Below, piece after piece: positions 12,640 to 24,344 of a stretch of DNA of 64,000 bases (position 1 is the stretch's first letter; each line of letters opens with the position of its first letter). The stretch spans positions 111,001 to 175,000 of the forward strand of contig JAFEUB010001061.1 in assembly GCA_024529925.1 (NCBI GenBank). Reading direction: 5' to 3'. The stretch comes from Ophthalmolycus amberensis. Lineage: Eukaryota > Chordata > Actinopteri > Perciformes > Zoarcidae. The position numbers were made by a program, and so were the translations under genes. The notes beneath the pieces were generated by a model that made no database searches, was not told where the DNA came from, and saw only the letters and a list, made by a program, of their open reading frames with translations.

Positions 12640-13065
12640 TGAACATAGTCATTGTGACGTCACTCATTGGTTTGTGGACTGCAGTTTTGAAGCGTTGAGT
12701 TTGTCATTTTGGTCATCAACATCTTGATGTTTGCAACCATTGAACAGAAGTGAGCATATTTGTCTGAGGAGAAGTGACTGTGGTCAATCACTGTGTAGCC
12801 CCGCCCTAAAGCATACCCTGCTTTATGGTCTATTTGACTCTAAATGGATCATCATTTACTAAATGAACATCATGCTGTATTGAAGAAGACTTGAAATAAT
12901 AGATTGAGGCCATAAACTCATGTTTACAATGTTTACTGAGGTAATAAATCAAATGAGAAATATTGTCTTCTTTTTGCAAACAGAGGAGTCGCCCCCTACT
13001 GGTCAGTAGAGAGAATGCAAATTTAAGGCACTTCTTCAGTGGCTTTACTCTTCAGAATATTCAGA
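12640..13065 (-). repeat. Dispersed repeat family R1, inverted copy
   Basis: On the minus strand this repeats the order at 48860-49305. Shared blocks include TTTACTGAGGTAATAAATCA versus its complement, AAACTCATGTTTACAATGTT, CATGCTGTATTGAAGAAGAC and GCCCCGCCCTAAAGCATACC. Non-coding. Confidence 0.8.
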
Positions 13066-13319
13066 TATTTACTGGTCTATCTGTTGATGTTTGATCTTAG
13101 GAGGGGCCTGACACTACACCAAATCTGTCAAAATGTAGTTTCCCCAAGTCTTTATTTGGAAAGGTTTAGAGGTCCTTCAAGTGCTCCAGGTTTTAAGACT
13201 ATTCGTGGCTCGAATGGGACTAGAGACTAATAGACAGCATTCTGTCATAGCATTATATTGACTGACAAGCAGAAGCTTTTGTTTCTGTTCGGTTTTGTAA
13301 TCGGGCCATTGAGTATGAT

Positions 13320-13640
13320 ACGATTTAAATCACATGAAAGCTTACATGCTCATAAGGTAGTAGTTGAGGTTTTCCAGCAACACTTCCAACACGTCTGTTC
13401 TCCTGACATTCGAGAGAAAAGAACTGAAAAGTGCATAGTGGCATTACTAACGATCATAGGATCACTTGTATTCTTGACAAGACAAGGGATTGCCATGAGA
13501 GGCCACACCTATGAAATCAGCAATTTCAACCAACTGCTGATGGTACGGGGCCCAAGACTCTTGCTGACTGGCTCCAGTGTAAGTACAAGTGGCTGGGACA
13601 TGACCACTAATACTGTTAGCCTTCCATTGACGGTTTCCAA
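13320..13640 (+). pseudogene. hAT-family transposase fragment
   Basis: The frame at 13258-13647 includes IIGSLVFLTRQGIAMRGHTY followed by EISNFNQLL. This corresponds to the conserved LARQGL..RGH...GNF.QLL segment of hAT transposases and their ZMYM1/TTF-type relatives. The next part (DWLQCKYKWLGHD) continues in another frame, so a frameshift lies near 13550. Only this internal stretch remains; no terminal repeats were found. Its direction suggests the rest of the gene decayed on both sides. Confidence 0.65.
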
Positions 13641-13887
13641 CTGGTAGTATCGCTAAAACAGAAGGCGACTCGTGTGTCCGGTTGATTGCGACACTGTTGC
13701 AGTGATGCGTATTTGAATGCAGCTGTCAAAGTTGTCCCTTTGTCATTGAGGATTTTTCTGCTCAGCAATACATTTATGTTTGAAGTGATGTAGGTTAAAG
13801 GGATCTACTTATGAATTTGTGATTATTCATTACCGTATAACATTTTACTGAAACCTGTGTGTCAAATAAACAGTTGAGATGGGAATC

Positions 13888-14105
13888 AGTGGGCGACTGT
13901 GGCTAAGTGGAGAGCAGGGCCGTCCTTCAATCAGAGGATCGGCGGTCCGATCCCCGGCTCTGCTAGTCGCATGTCGATGTGTCCTTGAGCAAGACACTTA
14001 ACCCCAATTGCTCCTGTAGCTGTGCCTACGGTGTAGAAATGTGATAGAAAGTGAATTGTAAGTTGCTTTGGATAAAAGCGTCTGCTAAATGACTGTAGTG
14101 TAAAG
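13888..14105 (+). mobile_element. tRNA-derived SINE with conserved fish tail
   Basis: The head GCGACTGTGGCTAAGTGG and B-box GGTCCGATCCCC form a tRNA-like polymerase III promoter. The region CTTGAGCAAGACACTTAACC and the tail GGATAAAAGCGTCTGCTAAA are hallmarks of the teleost V-SINE type, whose tail is shared with LINE partners. Non-coding. Confidence 0.9.
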
Positions 14106-15069
14106 ATAGTTATTGTAAGGCCGTTCCATTCATTCAAATTGTTTGTACTTTGTTGCAATTTTTAGAGTTTGAAGATGGCCTTGTGAGAAGTAGCCCTCAG
14201 GTTAACCCATTTTAATTATCCAAATCATATTGTGATGTGTTGTAAAGCCATTTCATTTTTGTTTGACCTTGAAGATGGCCTAGTAGCCTCCAATCTACAA
14301 CTATCTTAGGCTACATAATGTTTTTATGATAATAATTCCCCCGAATCATCTTCTGTTCTTGATGTGTTCTGGGTTTTCATAACACCCTCTATCCACCTAG
14401 ACTAAATCAGATGGCTGTTTCTTGACTATATCCACGAGGTTAGGTGGTGTAGAAATGCAGACAATTTCTTTTAAATTACAATTTGTTTTTCTGGGGGAGG
14501 ATACCGATTCTTGGTCAGGAGGTTAGTCTTATGCAGCAAAGGATCGTGGAGCAGATTCAAACCCGGGCCTTAGCCTTAGTAGATGGGGTACCTGGGTGCC
14601 CCTCCACGTCACTCAGTTGAGGCAACAAAGCTACTGGGTTACTTTTCGCAAAATATTGTTGTTTAGGTTAAAATAACTGTTTGTTACTTCAGCTAGATAG
14701 CCTAAGTTACATATGAGACGTAAGTTGGGGGTGCGGATTGGTTTAAAATGTTGTCACGAAAGCCTGGTGTGTCTCATACAGATGTTGAAGTGTGCCTTGT
14801 GCGCTTGTATCAGATGCCGAGGGCCTTGACAAAACGTTGGTATTTGACGCCGTGGGAATGAGACCAGACTGGGTAGGTAGACATTGTATGAATATAACTG
14901 GGTGGTCCTGGTTAGTCCATCCAGAATGCATTCACTAACACTTCTGATCTACATTTCATACATTTAATGTTTTCTGATGCCATTTCTGTAAATAGATATG
15001 ATGTTCCCGATACAAGTGTGTGCGTTCCATCCTTTTGTCATGGGTTGAGACGTCTTCTTCCTCTGTGAC

Positions 15070-16264
15070 CAGTGGCGGCTGGTCAATAGAGGGCCATGGG
15101 GCATGGCCCCTACCATGAGCCACACAAAAAAGAAAAGAAAAAAAATTATAATAATCATAAATTATACAAATTGTCAATATTTGTGTTTTTGAACTATGGA
15201 ATGTACCCAGTAATGTGTGTAAAATATGATATCTGCGCAAAATATATGCTTTTCCTGCTCGTCCTCTCCGCCTGTGTGCTCGTCTGTTCGTGCTCTCCGT
15301 CTGTGTGCACGACACGTCTCAGAACGCGCAGCTGGGGGGGCCTAATCGTTTTGGCCCAAAAGAGACGGGTCTATGAAGCAGTTTAGCCAATTGCTGATTC
15401 AAGATATAAATGAGTGACATACAATTTAGCCAATCAGCGCCCTCAAATAGATTCAGCTTGGGGCCAGAACTATCTGGCCCATAGCTGCGCGTTCTCGTCA
15501 GGAGAAGTCTCTACAGGCGCCCGCGCCAGCGCGAGCACTCCTCCTCCAAGACCCCGTTTGAGAGGAGAACTTTGGCGGAGATTCTGCAGTCAAAGAGCTG
15601 ATATCAGATCAGCCTGACCTCACAATCAGACAGCAGACTCGCGGGAAAGGGAAGCAGTACATGCGAAGCTTCTGTACCAGCTGTACACCAGACAGGTTTG
15701 GCTAGCTGGATGACGTCATGCTAATAATTTATTTAGCTTTTTAAACAACGGGGACAGATCCAGCACGGACAGTTACGGGAGTGAGGGATGAGGAGGTAAG
15801 GAAACATGAGAACACCAGGACACACATGGAGAACTCTGTCAAGCTACATATTAGGCAAAGTGAACATCTTTTCTTCTACATAGCTTGTCCTCAGTCTCAT
15901 CTGCTTAACTTGGTCATGGAGGCATCAACATGTAATAGAGATGTTAAATGAACAGTGAAAACTCATCATAGCTTAATTTAACATCAGTATTCATAATTAC
16001 ACTTCATGTTTACTTCTCCTGATCTTTACCTCCTATAACAAGGTCCATAGGGAGCATCTCAATAAATAAACATGTTATATTATATTATATTATATAAGTG
16101 TTATTTACTGATTGTTTTCGTGTTGGAATACATGTTAAATATTTAACTGCCAAGTAATAATGCGTGTTTGATACTTACATTTTTTTTGCATTAAATCATA
16201 CTGGGATGTTTGCTGAAATTGATAGGATGGCCCTACCTAGAACATTTTCCACCAGCCGCCACTG
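15070..16264 (+). mobile_element. Non-autonomous hAT element with perfect target duplication
   Basis: Terminal inverted repeats CAGTGGCGGCTGGT (left) and ACCAGCCGCCACTG (right) are perfect over 14 bases. The flanking 8-bp duplication TCTGTGAC (15062-15069 and 16265-16272) is perfect, the size typical of hAT. Length is 1,195 bp and no transposase is recognisable inside, so it needs a partner in trans. A truncated inverted relative lies at 22704-23069. An (ATATT)n run sits at 16075-16097. Confidence 0.92.
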
Positions 16265-16707
16265 TCTGTGACGTAGAGCTCTGTTGCTGTCAACAAACTT
16301 ATTAAAAATCTATGAGCCACCCTGTTGCACTGGGTGACGTGTTCCTTCATTACCATGAGCACACACATTGTCGTTCATTTTTGACTTCATCCCACGCACA
16401 GCATCCTGCTGCCATAAATACTCACTAAAGCACCAAATGTCTATTCATCCACAGCTGAAAATAGTTCTAAACAAATGCACTGTTTATTTACCCCTGTGTA
16501 GTTACATTGGCTAAAAACTGGAGTGCCCTGCTGTTTAAGGAAATTACTGAGCTTTTTTTTGTTAATGAAACTACATTTCTGACCTGTTTTAGCAGCCAGA
16601 TCTTAATTTGAGCGAGCAGAGAGAGAAAAGCTAAGGCTAAAAATAAAGACTGTCTGCAGAACAAACTACAAGCCAAAGACACTAGGCGGGTTAATCATGG
16701 TCTACAG

Positions 16708-17334
16708 CAGTGGTTCTCAAACTTTTTCTGTCGCGCCCCACTTTGGAGGAAGAAAAATGTTCATGCCCCACCGCCCCAACAAAATTGTAACAAAATGGTC
16801 TATGTTGAATTTTTATTGAAGCAACATTTTGTGACCTGTTTTGCACTAAACATCTTTTCAAGATAACAATAAAGTGCAACCTGTGAAAAACGAAACTAAA
16901 CAAGTTTCATACTATCCGCAGCTAGTTTTCAGACATAAAACACAGACTGGTCTCTCCTCATCTCCTACCGCGTTCACTGTGAAACCCGGAGCAAGATAGG
17001 CCTCATCATATGTTCTTCTTGGCTGCTTGCTGGTCGTCTCGGATGCATCGCTTGCGGTTGCTTTTCTGTTCCCGCCAAATGTCTCTTCATTTGGAACACT
17101 AAGCCACACATGTGAGTCGCCAAGGATCATGGCCGTCGCGCAAACGTAACCTGTTAACGGCGTAACGTAAACATGTACACGAAAGTACAGGCATTTCGCC
17201 ATGTATTTATTAATTACTTTAAAAAAAAAAATTAAAAAAATGTTTTTTTGTTGTTTTTTAAATTCAAAAAAATCTGCATTTCCCCCTGCGCCCCACCTGT
17301 AATACCACCGCGCCCCACAGTTTGAGAACCACTG
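16708..17334 (-). mobile_element. hAT element deletion derivative with perfect target duplication
   Basis: Left end CAGTGGTTCTCAAACTTTTT and right end AGTTTGAGAACCACTG are inverted repeats. GTCTACAG flanks both sides (16700-16707 and 17335-17342). The element is 627 bp long, with a remnant of a transposase N-terminus inside. Confidence 0.93.
16912..17105 (-). pseudogene. N-terminal remnant of a hAT (Buster/ZBED5-like) transposase
   Basis: Within the 627-bp hAT element the minus strand encodes KQPRRTYDEAYLAPGFTV and then PVCVLCLKTSCG. This fits the start of Buster-type hAT transposases and of the ZBED5/SCAND3 genes derived from them: a basic stretch, a Y-x-E-x-Y-L..GF motif, then the C-x2-C half of a BED-type zinc finger. 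The frame ends just after the second cysteine and no catalytic domain follows, so the element is an internal deletion product. Confidence 0.65.
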
Positions 17335-18299
17335 GTCTACAGAATATAATAATACAGGATGAGGACCCCCTACTCCCAGAAAAGTAGAATGTATTCTATT
17401 GCAGGTTTTATTCACAATCAGAAGAACAATCCCTCCCTTGGTGGTGACCATTGGGCAGCGTTCACTTAAAGGTACTGCCCCAAACAACTTGGCTCTGTTT
17501 GCAAAGCCTAAGAGACCAGTTAGAAATATCTGTGAAAAGTCCCTGCATGTTTTAATCATTGCCACGAAAACTATCAACAACCCACATTACGCAGTGAAAG
17601 ACACCTTTAGGATTGCATTTCACTGGAAGAACTCCATTCTATAACTTCCTGCATTCATAATCCCGTTAACTTCATCATTACTGTGCGTTTCTTTCTCCTT
17701 TGCTTTAAAACTAATCATAGTAAACGCTCATATTTCCTCATGAAAACGCAATTGCGCATAAACACATATACTTTATGACAATACTATATTACATGTAAAC
17801 ATACACAGCTACAGTAAGATTTAAGATTTCTTAATAAGAAATAAGTCCAAATCTGTACCAAATTCCAATAAAATCCTGTTTATCTTACTATTTTGTGTTA
17901 AGGTCTGTATATGTATATTATGTTACACTTTCTCTAATTCTGCCGAATTTTCACCATGTCCCATTGCTCCAATGAAAGGAAAAGGAAAAGAAAGAAGGTT
18001 TTCTGACATTTTCCGAGGGAACTTGAACTTTGATTCTGCTGTAACGTCCCCAGTGCTACTCCACACAGAGAAACCTTGAGCGTAGCATTTGCAATTCTAA
18101 AAGTTGTCAAAAAACGAAAAGGGAGAAGGCCTCTGACTCCAAGGATCTGGAAAAAAAAAACAGGGTTCAAAAATATCAACTCAGAACGTGAATGTGACGA
18201 CTTGACAAGAGCTGAGGAACACGCTCTCTGCTCCGAGAGACCACAAGAGTCCATGTTTATCCACGGGGAACAATCCAGCAGGCTCAGCCAACACTTCGG

Positions 18300-18346
18300 A
18301 GATGGGAGTGTGTGAGTGTGCATGTGTGTGTGTGTGTGCGTATGTA
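18300..18346. repeat. (GT)n microsatellite
   Basis: TG-rich imperfect dinucleotide run. Confidence 0.9.
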
Positions 18347-19069
18347 AAACGGGGAGTGCATTGGGGTCCCACGTTGACACATTTAAAAAATCTTCACGGG
18401 GAGTCAAGTTATTCAGGAAGATGTGCAGTGTCAAGGGGCGTTTCAAGAACATACATACACAAACAGCAACAAACCCAACCAGACATAGGAAAGTACATAT
18501 AGAACATATTGTACCTTAGGAGGTTTACCCAGAGTGCATGCATCCATAGAGAAATGCGTGAAATGCCTGAGCCCTTCTCATGAGTGGAGCAATAGGTCAG
18601 TATAATGCATGATGGCTGTGAGGTTTTGCCCCGGACAGAATCCAGACTGTCAGATTTCACACTTCTCTCTTGTCAGTTTTTGGTCCCAGCAGGGACTTTA
18701 CAGTCCAGTGGATTTTGAGATTTTATTTGTGAAGCTGTATTTGTATTGTTTTGTATCTTGTGAAATCTATTTTTGTTTTGTGACACGAGTATTACTGTCT
18801 TTGGGTGTTTTATTCTGGATTTACTCAACCTCTCCTGCTAAAACTTGCATTAGCAGGTATGTGTTTTGTGGGAAGTGCTATGCTGTTTTACATTTCTATC
18901 AATATAACAAATAAGGAAACATGTATATTGAACAATAACTGTCCATGGCCAAAACAAAATCTTCATATTGAACATTTCTACAAAGTGTATATTGTCAATG
19001 TATTTCAATTCGGAGAGACTTAATTTAGAGTGCAGAAATAAATGTATTTGTAAGGTCCCGTTAGTTTCA

Positions 19070-19437
19070 TGGGTGTCTGTGTGTCTTTCCCCTGATTACA
19101 CTCATCCAACTCACCTGCCCAGTCCACCCAGCTGCCTTCAATCTTCTCATCACCCCACACATATATATACTCCCCTGCTTTCCCTGTTCTGGTTGTCAGA
19201 TTGTCATTGTTCATCCGCGTGTGCTCTTCGTGTCTCCCGTGCTGATCCCTCATGTTTGTTCAATGGTTTTTGACTTTGCCTTTTTGGGGTTTTTTTGCTC
19301 GCTCCCTGTTGGAGTCGCTTTAAGTTCTTGTTTATTACTTTTTTTTTCCAGTGAAAGACCTTGTTTTCAACTTAATCTCGTCTCTAGTGTCGGTCTCTGC
19401 TCTTGAGTCTTTTGCTCTGCCCGAGAATCGTGACAGT
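19070..19437 (+). repeat. Probable dispersed repeat (unclassified)
   Basis: The sequence CCCTGATTACACTCATCCAA...ATATATACTCCCCTG...GTTTTTGACTTTGCCTTTT...CGAGAATCGTGACAG resembles the untranslated leader of a common fish retroelement. I cannot confirm boundaries. A short match to the 152-bp repeat (ATTTCAATTCGGAGAGACTT) sits just upstream at about 19002. Confidence 0.35.
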
Positions 19438-19747
19438 ATTACATGGTGCGCATCGTGAAATAGTCATATTTAGGGGAGAGGAAGTCTAGTTTTCTCTCAG
19501 ACCACTGAAATTACAATATGCTAACAGGTTTTTATGCAATATTTTCCCAATTATGCCCAAAAATTGGATGTCATCCAGAGTTTTGCAATTAAGCAAGGTT
19601 TGGCAAATTGAGATACTATGAGGAGACTACTGCTAAATAACCAAAGACCAGGTGTGTGACATGAGGAAAATTGTGGGTGCAGCTACAGGTGGAAACGCAC
19701 CTGACTACACCCATCAATAATGCTGGCTGACGTAAAACACTTTAAAT

Positions 19748-21244
19748 CAGGGGTTCTTAACCTTTTTGACCTCGGGGCCCAACTTTTCAAGTACAAAGTC
19801 CCGGGGCCCATTCAAATATTAACACTATTAGTTTAACTAATTGATCGAACATGGTTTGATTTGTATTCAATAACTATATTAAATCCACTTACAGTTTAAC
19901 AAGCAAAACCCTTGTCAAATAAATGAGATGATACAATGTGATGATCACAAAGACATTTATTTATCATGTGTATGTAAATACACATGATAAATACCTGCAT
20001 ACACAACAAGAAGCCCAACAGGCTTTCCCACCAGCGTTGGATGTTTTGTCGCTAAGTGTCGCTTTATTTTTGAAGGCTTCAAATAAAACGTGTCTGGAGC
20101 CGCAAAAGCTATTTGATATCACATTTTATAAAGTTGTATATATAGTTATATTATATATACAAAAACTATAGTTTGTTGTATTTATGAAAATATAGAACAA
20201 GACTAAAGACAATTCTTGACATTTTATTGCAATTTTACCTGATATAACAATATCAAGCTCTTATGAAGAGGAGAGTTTTCTGCAGCAGCTGAGGATTCGC
20301 TCTTTGTCGCTCATCTCCAGCGTGACACTTTTCAGCACATGCTTTGTGCTTGTTCTGGAAGCATAGAGGTAAGCCAGCATCGTTGGCAGTGAAAGCAAAT
20401 GAAGACGTCCACACAGAGTTAAACTCTCTATTTTCCTCTGACTTTTATTTTTTTGGATTTCTCCATTGATAGTTTACAGAGGGCGGGGGTCTGAAAATCA
20501 TGATTTTGCGTTCGCGGGGGAAAAGCGCTTGACAGGGGTAGAGGATTTGACTGCCTGTGGGAATAATTAACATATAAGATTCTGTTCATTCTTGCTTATA
20601 AATTATATTCTCTCTGAACACGTTTCTCTTTTTGGAGAACGTCATGCGAGATATCTTCTTCGATCGGCGCAATTTCCCTGCTCTTCTTTCTATTCCCTCG
20701 TCTCTCCCCCGTGTGTCATGGTGTGTGTGTAAACCTCGCTCGAGTCAGGAAACTTGTCAGAATACTCATTGAGCTGCATCACCTGATGTGATTTACAATG
20801 CATTGGTCGGTGTGTTTCCTGCATCGCCGAACAAGTGCCGTAACGGCTGAATAAGACGCGTCGGTTAAAGTATAAACTCAGTGCCTAATATGTATAATTC
20901 CGAATTATCAATTGGATTTAGGGCCTGGGTCCAGATCCGGTCCGCCAGTTGGGGACCCCTGATGTAGACTCAGGGAGCCGCAACAGACGGGCTGAAGAGC
21001 CGCAGGTTGCCGACCCCTGGGCTAGCGGCTTGCTGAGTGTCTTCTGCTTATTGGAGCTTGTTAAAGAACTGACTGACGCATTACCGACACCAGGTGGTGG
21101 GAAGCTATATTGTGACTGAGCGTCTCATGGATAACAGTAATATCTCTGGTGTCTTCAATTGATAACCTATGCTGTCCCGCGGCCCTCGCGGCCCACAGGT
21201 GCAAAACTGAAAGTTTTTTGCGGCCCCATGGTTAAGAATCACTG
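19748..21244 (+). mobile_element. hAT element with nested hAT fragments
   Basis: Ends CAGGGGTTCTTAACC and GGTTAAGAATCACTG are inverted with two differences. The 8-bp duplication CTTTAAAT (19740-19747 and 21245-21252) is perfect. Length is 1,497 bp, with no transposase frame recognised. Confidence 0.9.
20925..21022. mobile_element. Nested hAT end fragments
   Basis: GTTGGGGACCCCTG and GGTTGCCGACCCCTG are two right-hand hAT-type termini in close succession inside the 1.5-kb hAT element. The text between them (GAGCCGCAACAGACGG) fits a typical fish hAT end. They indicate earlier insertions into, or mosaic make-up of, the host element. Confidence 0.55.
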
Positions 21245-21435
21245 CTTTAAATGACCTTACTCTTTAGTCAATAACCAATAACCAACAATGGGTTGACGGT
21301 ATCTTACAAAACACATTTAGTTTTCTGTGAATGTCCAGCAACATAGCAATCAGTGATCAGCTATCCCCTTCAGTTTTTCGGCAATGAAGTTACTTGCTTA
21401 AGTTTTAGGAAAAGATTCTGGTTTGGGTTAGTGTA

Positions 21436-22320
21436 GAATATTTCTATCAATAGTCGGGAGAAGTGTTATCAAATCAATGTCAAATGAAACAGAGTCTGGA
21501 TGAACGATCAAAGTTGTAATAGTCAATTTATTTGCTTGCAAGCAAAGAGAACACAGTCTCACAGATACATCACCGTCATCTGCAAGAGGTGCTCTGACAA
21601 CATAGTCAAATGCATGGACATTTATACTCAGCCAGCATGCTGTTATCTTGCTTCGCAAAGAAGAATAAACAAAGAAGACAGAAGAAGAAAACAAGTCAAA
21701 GCAGATGCTTTCCTTTGAAGCATAGTGTCCTGTCTCTACGACACCCTGAAGGCGCTTTATGGCCTGTTTACAAATCCCTTTGTTATCAGTTTGCCCCACA
21801 ATAAACCATGGAGACACCCAGCCAGATGCTTCCTTTGATGTCACTGTGACCTGGTCAAAGAGTTAAGTCACAGTATGCAGAGACGGAATCAACCTGTGAA
21901 CCATCACACATCATGAATACCTAAAGAGGGTCACACCCTTCCTCTAATGCTCATCAAAGGAAATACCGTAATCAAGACCCCTCTGTGTGTCCCCGTCTTT
22001 GGAGACAGACACAATACACAGGAACAAACGGATAACAAGATAAACAAGGTTTTGTGCCTGCACTTCTAAAGACTTACATTCTTTAACCCTAAAGCATAAG
22101 ACTATGACATATTTTCCCATAACAGTTAGTCCGAACAGTGTATGAGAACAGCCTGTAGTAAGTGACTGGAGGATATCCTACACCCAACATCCCACACTGA
22201 CCATATGACCTTTTCCTGGACATTAAAAAAATTGCCAGTGAACATAATCCAGACAGAAGAAATGTTTCTTCAAAAATATATTTGGACAAGCAAATTATAT
22301 TCATCTAATATTTAATTATA
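21436..22320 (-). mobile_element. Solo-LTR candidate
   Basis: Read on the minus strand, the segment has a TATA-like GAGTATAAATGTC near 21630, then AATAAA in GCAAATAAATTGAC near 21525, and a CA end near 21436. This promoter-then-polyA order over a few hundred bases is what a long terminal repeat shows. No internal retroviral-type coding region lies beside it. The 5' boundary is uncertain. Confidence 0.4.
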
Positions 22321-22504
22321 ATACAGTAAACACACACCTTTGTAGGAGACAGTGTTGGATTCACTTTCCATCGTCTTTGGGATAAACTAGAATTACCGCC
22401 TCACAGTTGTATCCCTCCGCCAACCAGTCAAGTTGCAGTTTACATCCATGTGTTTTTTTTAAATGTCATCACTTCATCATTATATCCTATTAAACATTTG
22501 TGTT

Positions 22505-22690
22505 AAATTTTCACCTGAATTCTTGAGTTATGGCCACGGTGACCTTTGACCACCAAAATCGGATCAGTTCATCCTTGAGTCTAGGTGGGGCTTTGTGCCA
22601 AATTTGAAGAAATTCCCTGTGGGCGTTCCTGGGATAATGTGTTCTTGAGATTGGACCTGCCATGTCTCTCACGGGAACTGCAAAGTTCCC
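22505..22690 (+). repeat. Common teleost dispersed repeat
   Basis: TGACCTTTGACCACCAAAAT, CAGTTCATCCTTGAGTC and GTGCCAAATTTGAAGAAATT are characteristic blocks of a very abundant non-coding fish repeat. It abuts the truncated hAT at 22704. Confidence 0.6.
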
Positions 22691-22703
22691 GTGCATAGTG
22701 CAT

Positions 22704-23069
22704 AGTTCTGGCCCCAAGCTGAATCTATTTGAGGGCGCTGATTGGCTAAATTGTATGTCACTCATTTATATCTTGAATCAGCAATTGGCTAAACTGCTTC
22801 ATAGACCCGTCTCTTTTGGGCCAAAACGATCAGGCCCCCCAAGCTGCGCGTTCTCAGAGTGTCGTGCACACAGGCGGAGAGGACGAGCAGGAAAAGCATA
22901 TATTTTGCGCAGATATCATATTTTACACACATTACTGGGTACATTCCATAGTTCAAAAACACAAATATTGAATAATTTATGATTATTATAATTTTTTTTC
23001 TTTTTTTCTTTTTTGTGTGGCTCATGGTGGGGCCATGCCCCATGGCCCTCTATTGACCAGCCACCACTG
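22704..23069 (-). mobile_element. Truncated inverted relative of the 15.07-kb hAT
   Basis: On the minus strand this reads CAGTGGTGGCTGGTCAATAG onward and follows the first 410 or so bases of the element at 15070, through GGCCCAAAAGAGACGGGTCT, to the segment CAGCTTGGGGCCAGAACTAT. The other terminus is missing, so no duplication can be assigned. The L1 fragment begins immediately after its intact end. Confidence 0.85.
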
Positions 23070-23084
23070 TACTGGACCAAACAA

Positions 23085-24340
23085 GGTATTACTGCTTTCT
23101 GTACAATAATGGCGAAAAACACATTACACCGCTTCCAGATATTGAAGGAAAAATACAATTTAGAAAATTATGACGTCTTCAGATATTTAGTTACGGCAGT
23201 ACTTTTCAAAAGAAATTAAGAGACATGAGGTAAATATGGAACCGAATGAAATAATAAAATTAATAGTACGGGCATACATTGGCAGCTCCAAATCAGTCAT
23301 TTCAAAACTTTACCAGGGAATCACAAAGGGCAGAGGAACTACCACAACATATATCAAGGAGAGATGGGAGAAAGAACTAGAAGATCAAATATCCAGTCAG
23401 CAATGGGAGGAATGTGTGAAACAGTGTTCACTACTTCCTGTTCAATGTATTGGCGTGAATTTAGCTGGAAGAACCTTGTTCGTTTCTTTATTACCCCTAA
23501 AATGAAGACATACTTAGTCTCAATAAACCATACATGCTGGAGAAATTGTGGGGAGGGTTGTGCAAACCACCACCATATCTTTTGGTGCTGCTCCAAGATA
23601 CAAACATTCTGGCAAAATGCTTGGACAATTATGCAGCATATTCTTGGGCAGCAGATCTTATTCACATGCAAGTCACTTTATTTGGGTGATCTACCAGAAG
23701 GAATAACAGGAAATGATAGATACCTCCTGAAAATATTAACGGTAGCAGCAAAAAAAGCAATTACTCGTAAGTGGCTACAAACCGACCCACCTTCAGTCGA
23801 AAATTGGATTGAAATCATGAAAGAAATTCACGATATGGAAAGACTGACTTTCCTACTGAGATTAAGGAAAGACACATACATAGCAAGATGGACAAAATGG
23901 ACCAAATATTTGTCAGAACAAGAACTTGGCTGGTGACTTGCCCTCCCTAACCTCACACAGGGTTTTTTGACTCATTGTTCATTGTTGAAGCTCATTATCT
24001 TTTAAGAAGACGGGTACTCTCTTCAAACAGGATGCTACTTCATCTGTTCGAATCTAGATCTTAACATAAATATTGCTGTGTATAGAACTCTTCCAATACA
24101 TAATTTTGATATCTGATCCTGAAATTATGGTTGACACGAGTGACGGACAATGTTGTTGGCATGCTGCATGGTTGTTTTGATGTATTTTGTTTTTGTTTAA
24201 TTTAACAATTTGTTCAAATGTATTTCCTCCTGGCCTTTTTGCCAGGTGCATGAATTGCTAGTATTATTTCTTACTTGTTTGGGATTTGTTTTTCTTTGCA
24301 ACAAAAATAAAACCTTAATAAAATATTTAAGTATAAAAAA
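23085..24340 (+). pseudogene. L1-type LINE 3' end with ORF2 C-terminus
   Basis: Reading 23098-23215 gives LHRFQILKEKYNL...DVFRYL, then IKERWEKEL (23236-23440), then in the next frame CWRNCGEG...HHIFWCCSKIQTFW (23364-23936). This is the C-terminal region of L1-clade ORF2, including the conserved Cys/His (CCHC) segment and the W-containing motif after it. A frameshift near 23440 and stops near 23215 break the frame. It ends SEQELGW at 23936, followed by about 400 bases of 3' UTR to a polyA signal region (AATAAAACCTTAATAAAATA). It is a 5'-truncated insertion, the common fate of LINEs. Confidence 0.88.
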
Positions 24341-24344
24341 GAGA

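Noticed and set aside
13890..13965. tRNA gene at the second SINE head
   Set aside because: Same reason; the fish SINE body and tail follow directly.
16912..17580. 222-codon minus-strand frame as one protein
   Set aside because: It crosses the right end of the hAT element into flanking DNA; only the last 60 or so codons have meaning.
21428..21844. 138-codon minus-strand frame
   Set aside because: It lies in LTR-like regulatory sequence (TATA and polyA signals inside it) and resembles no protein.
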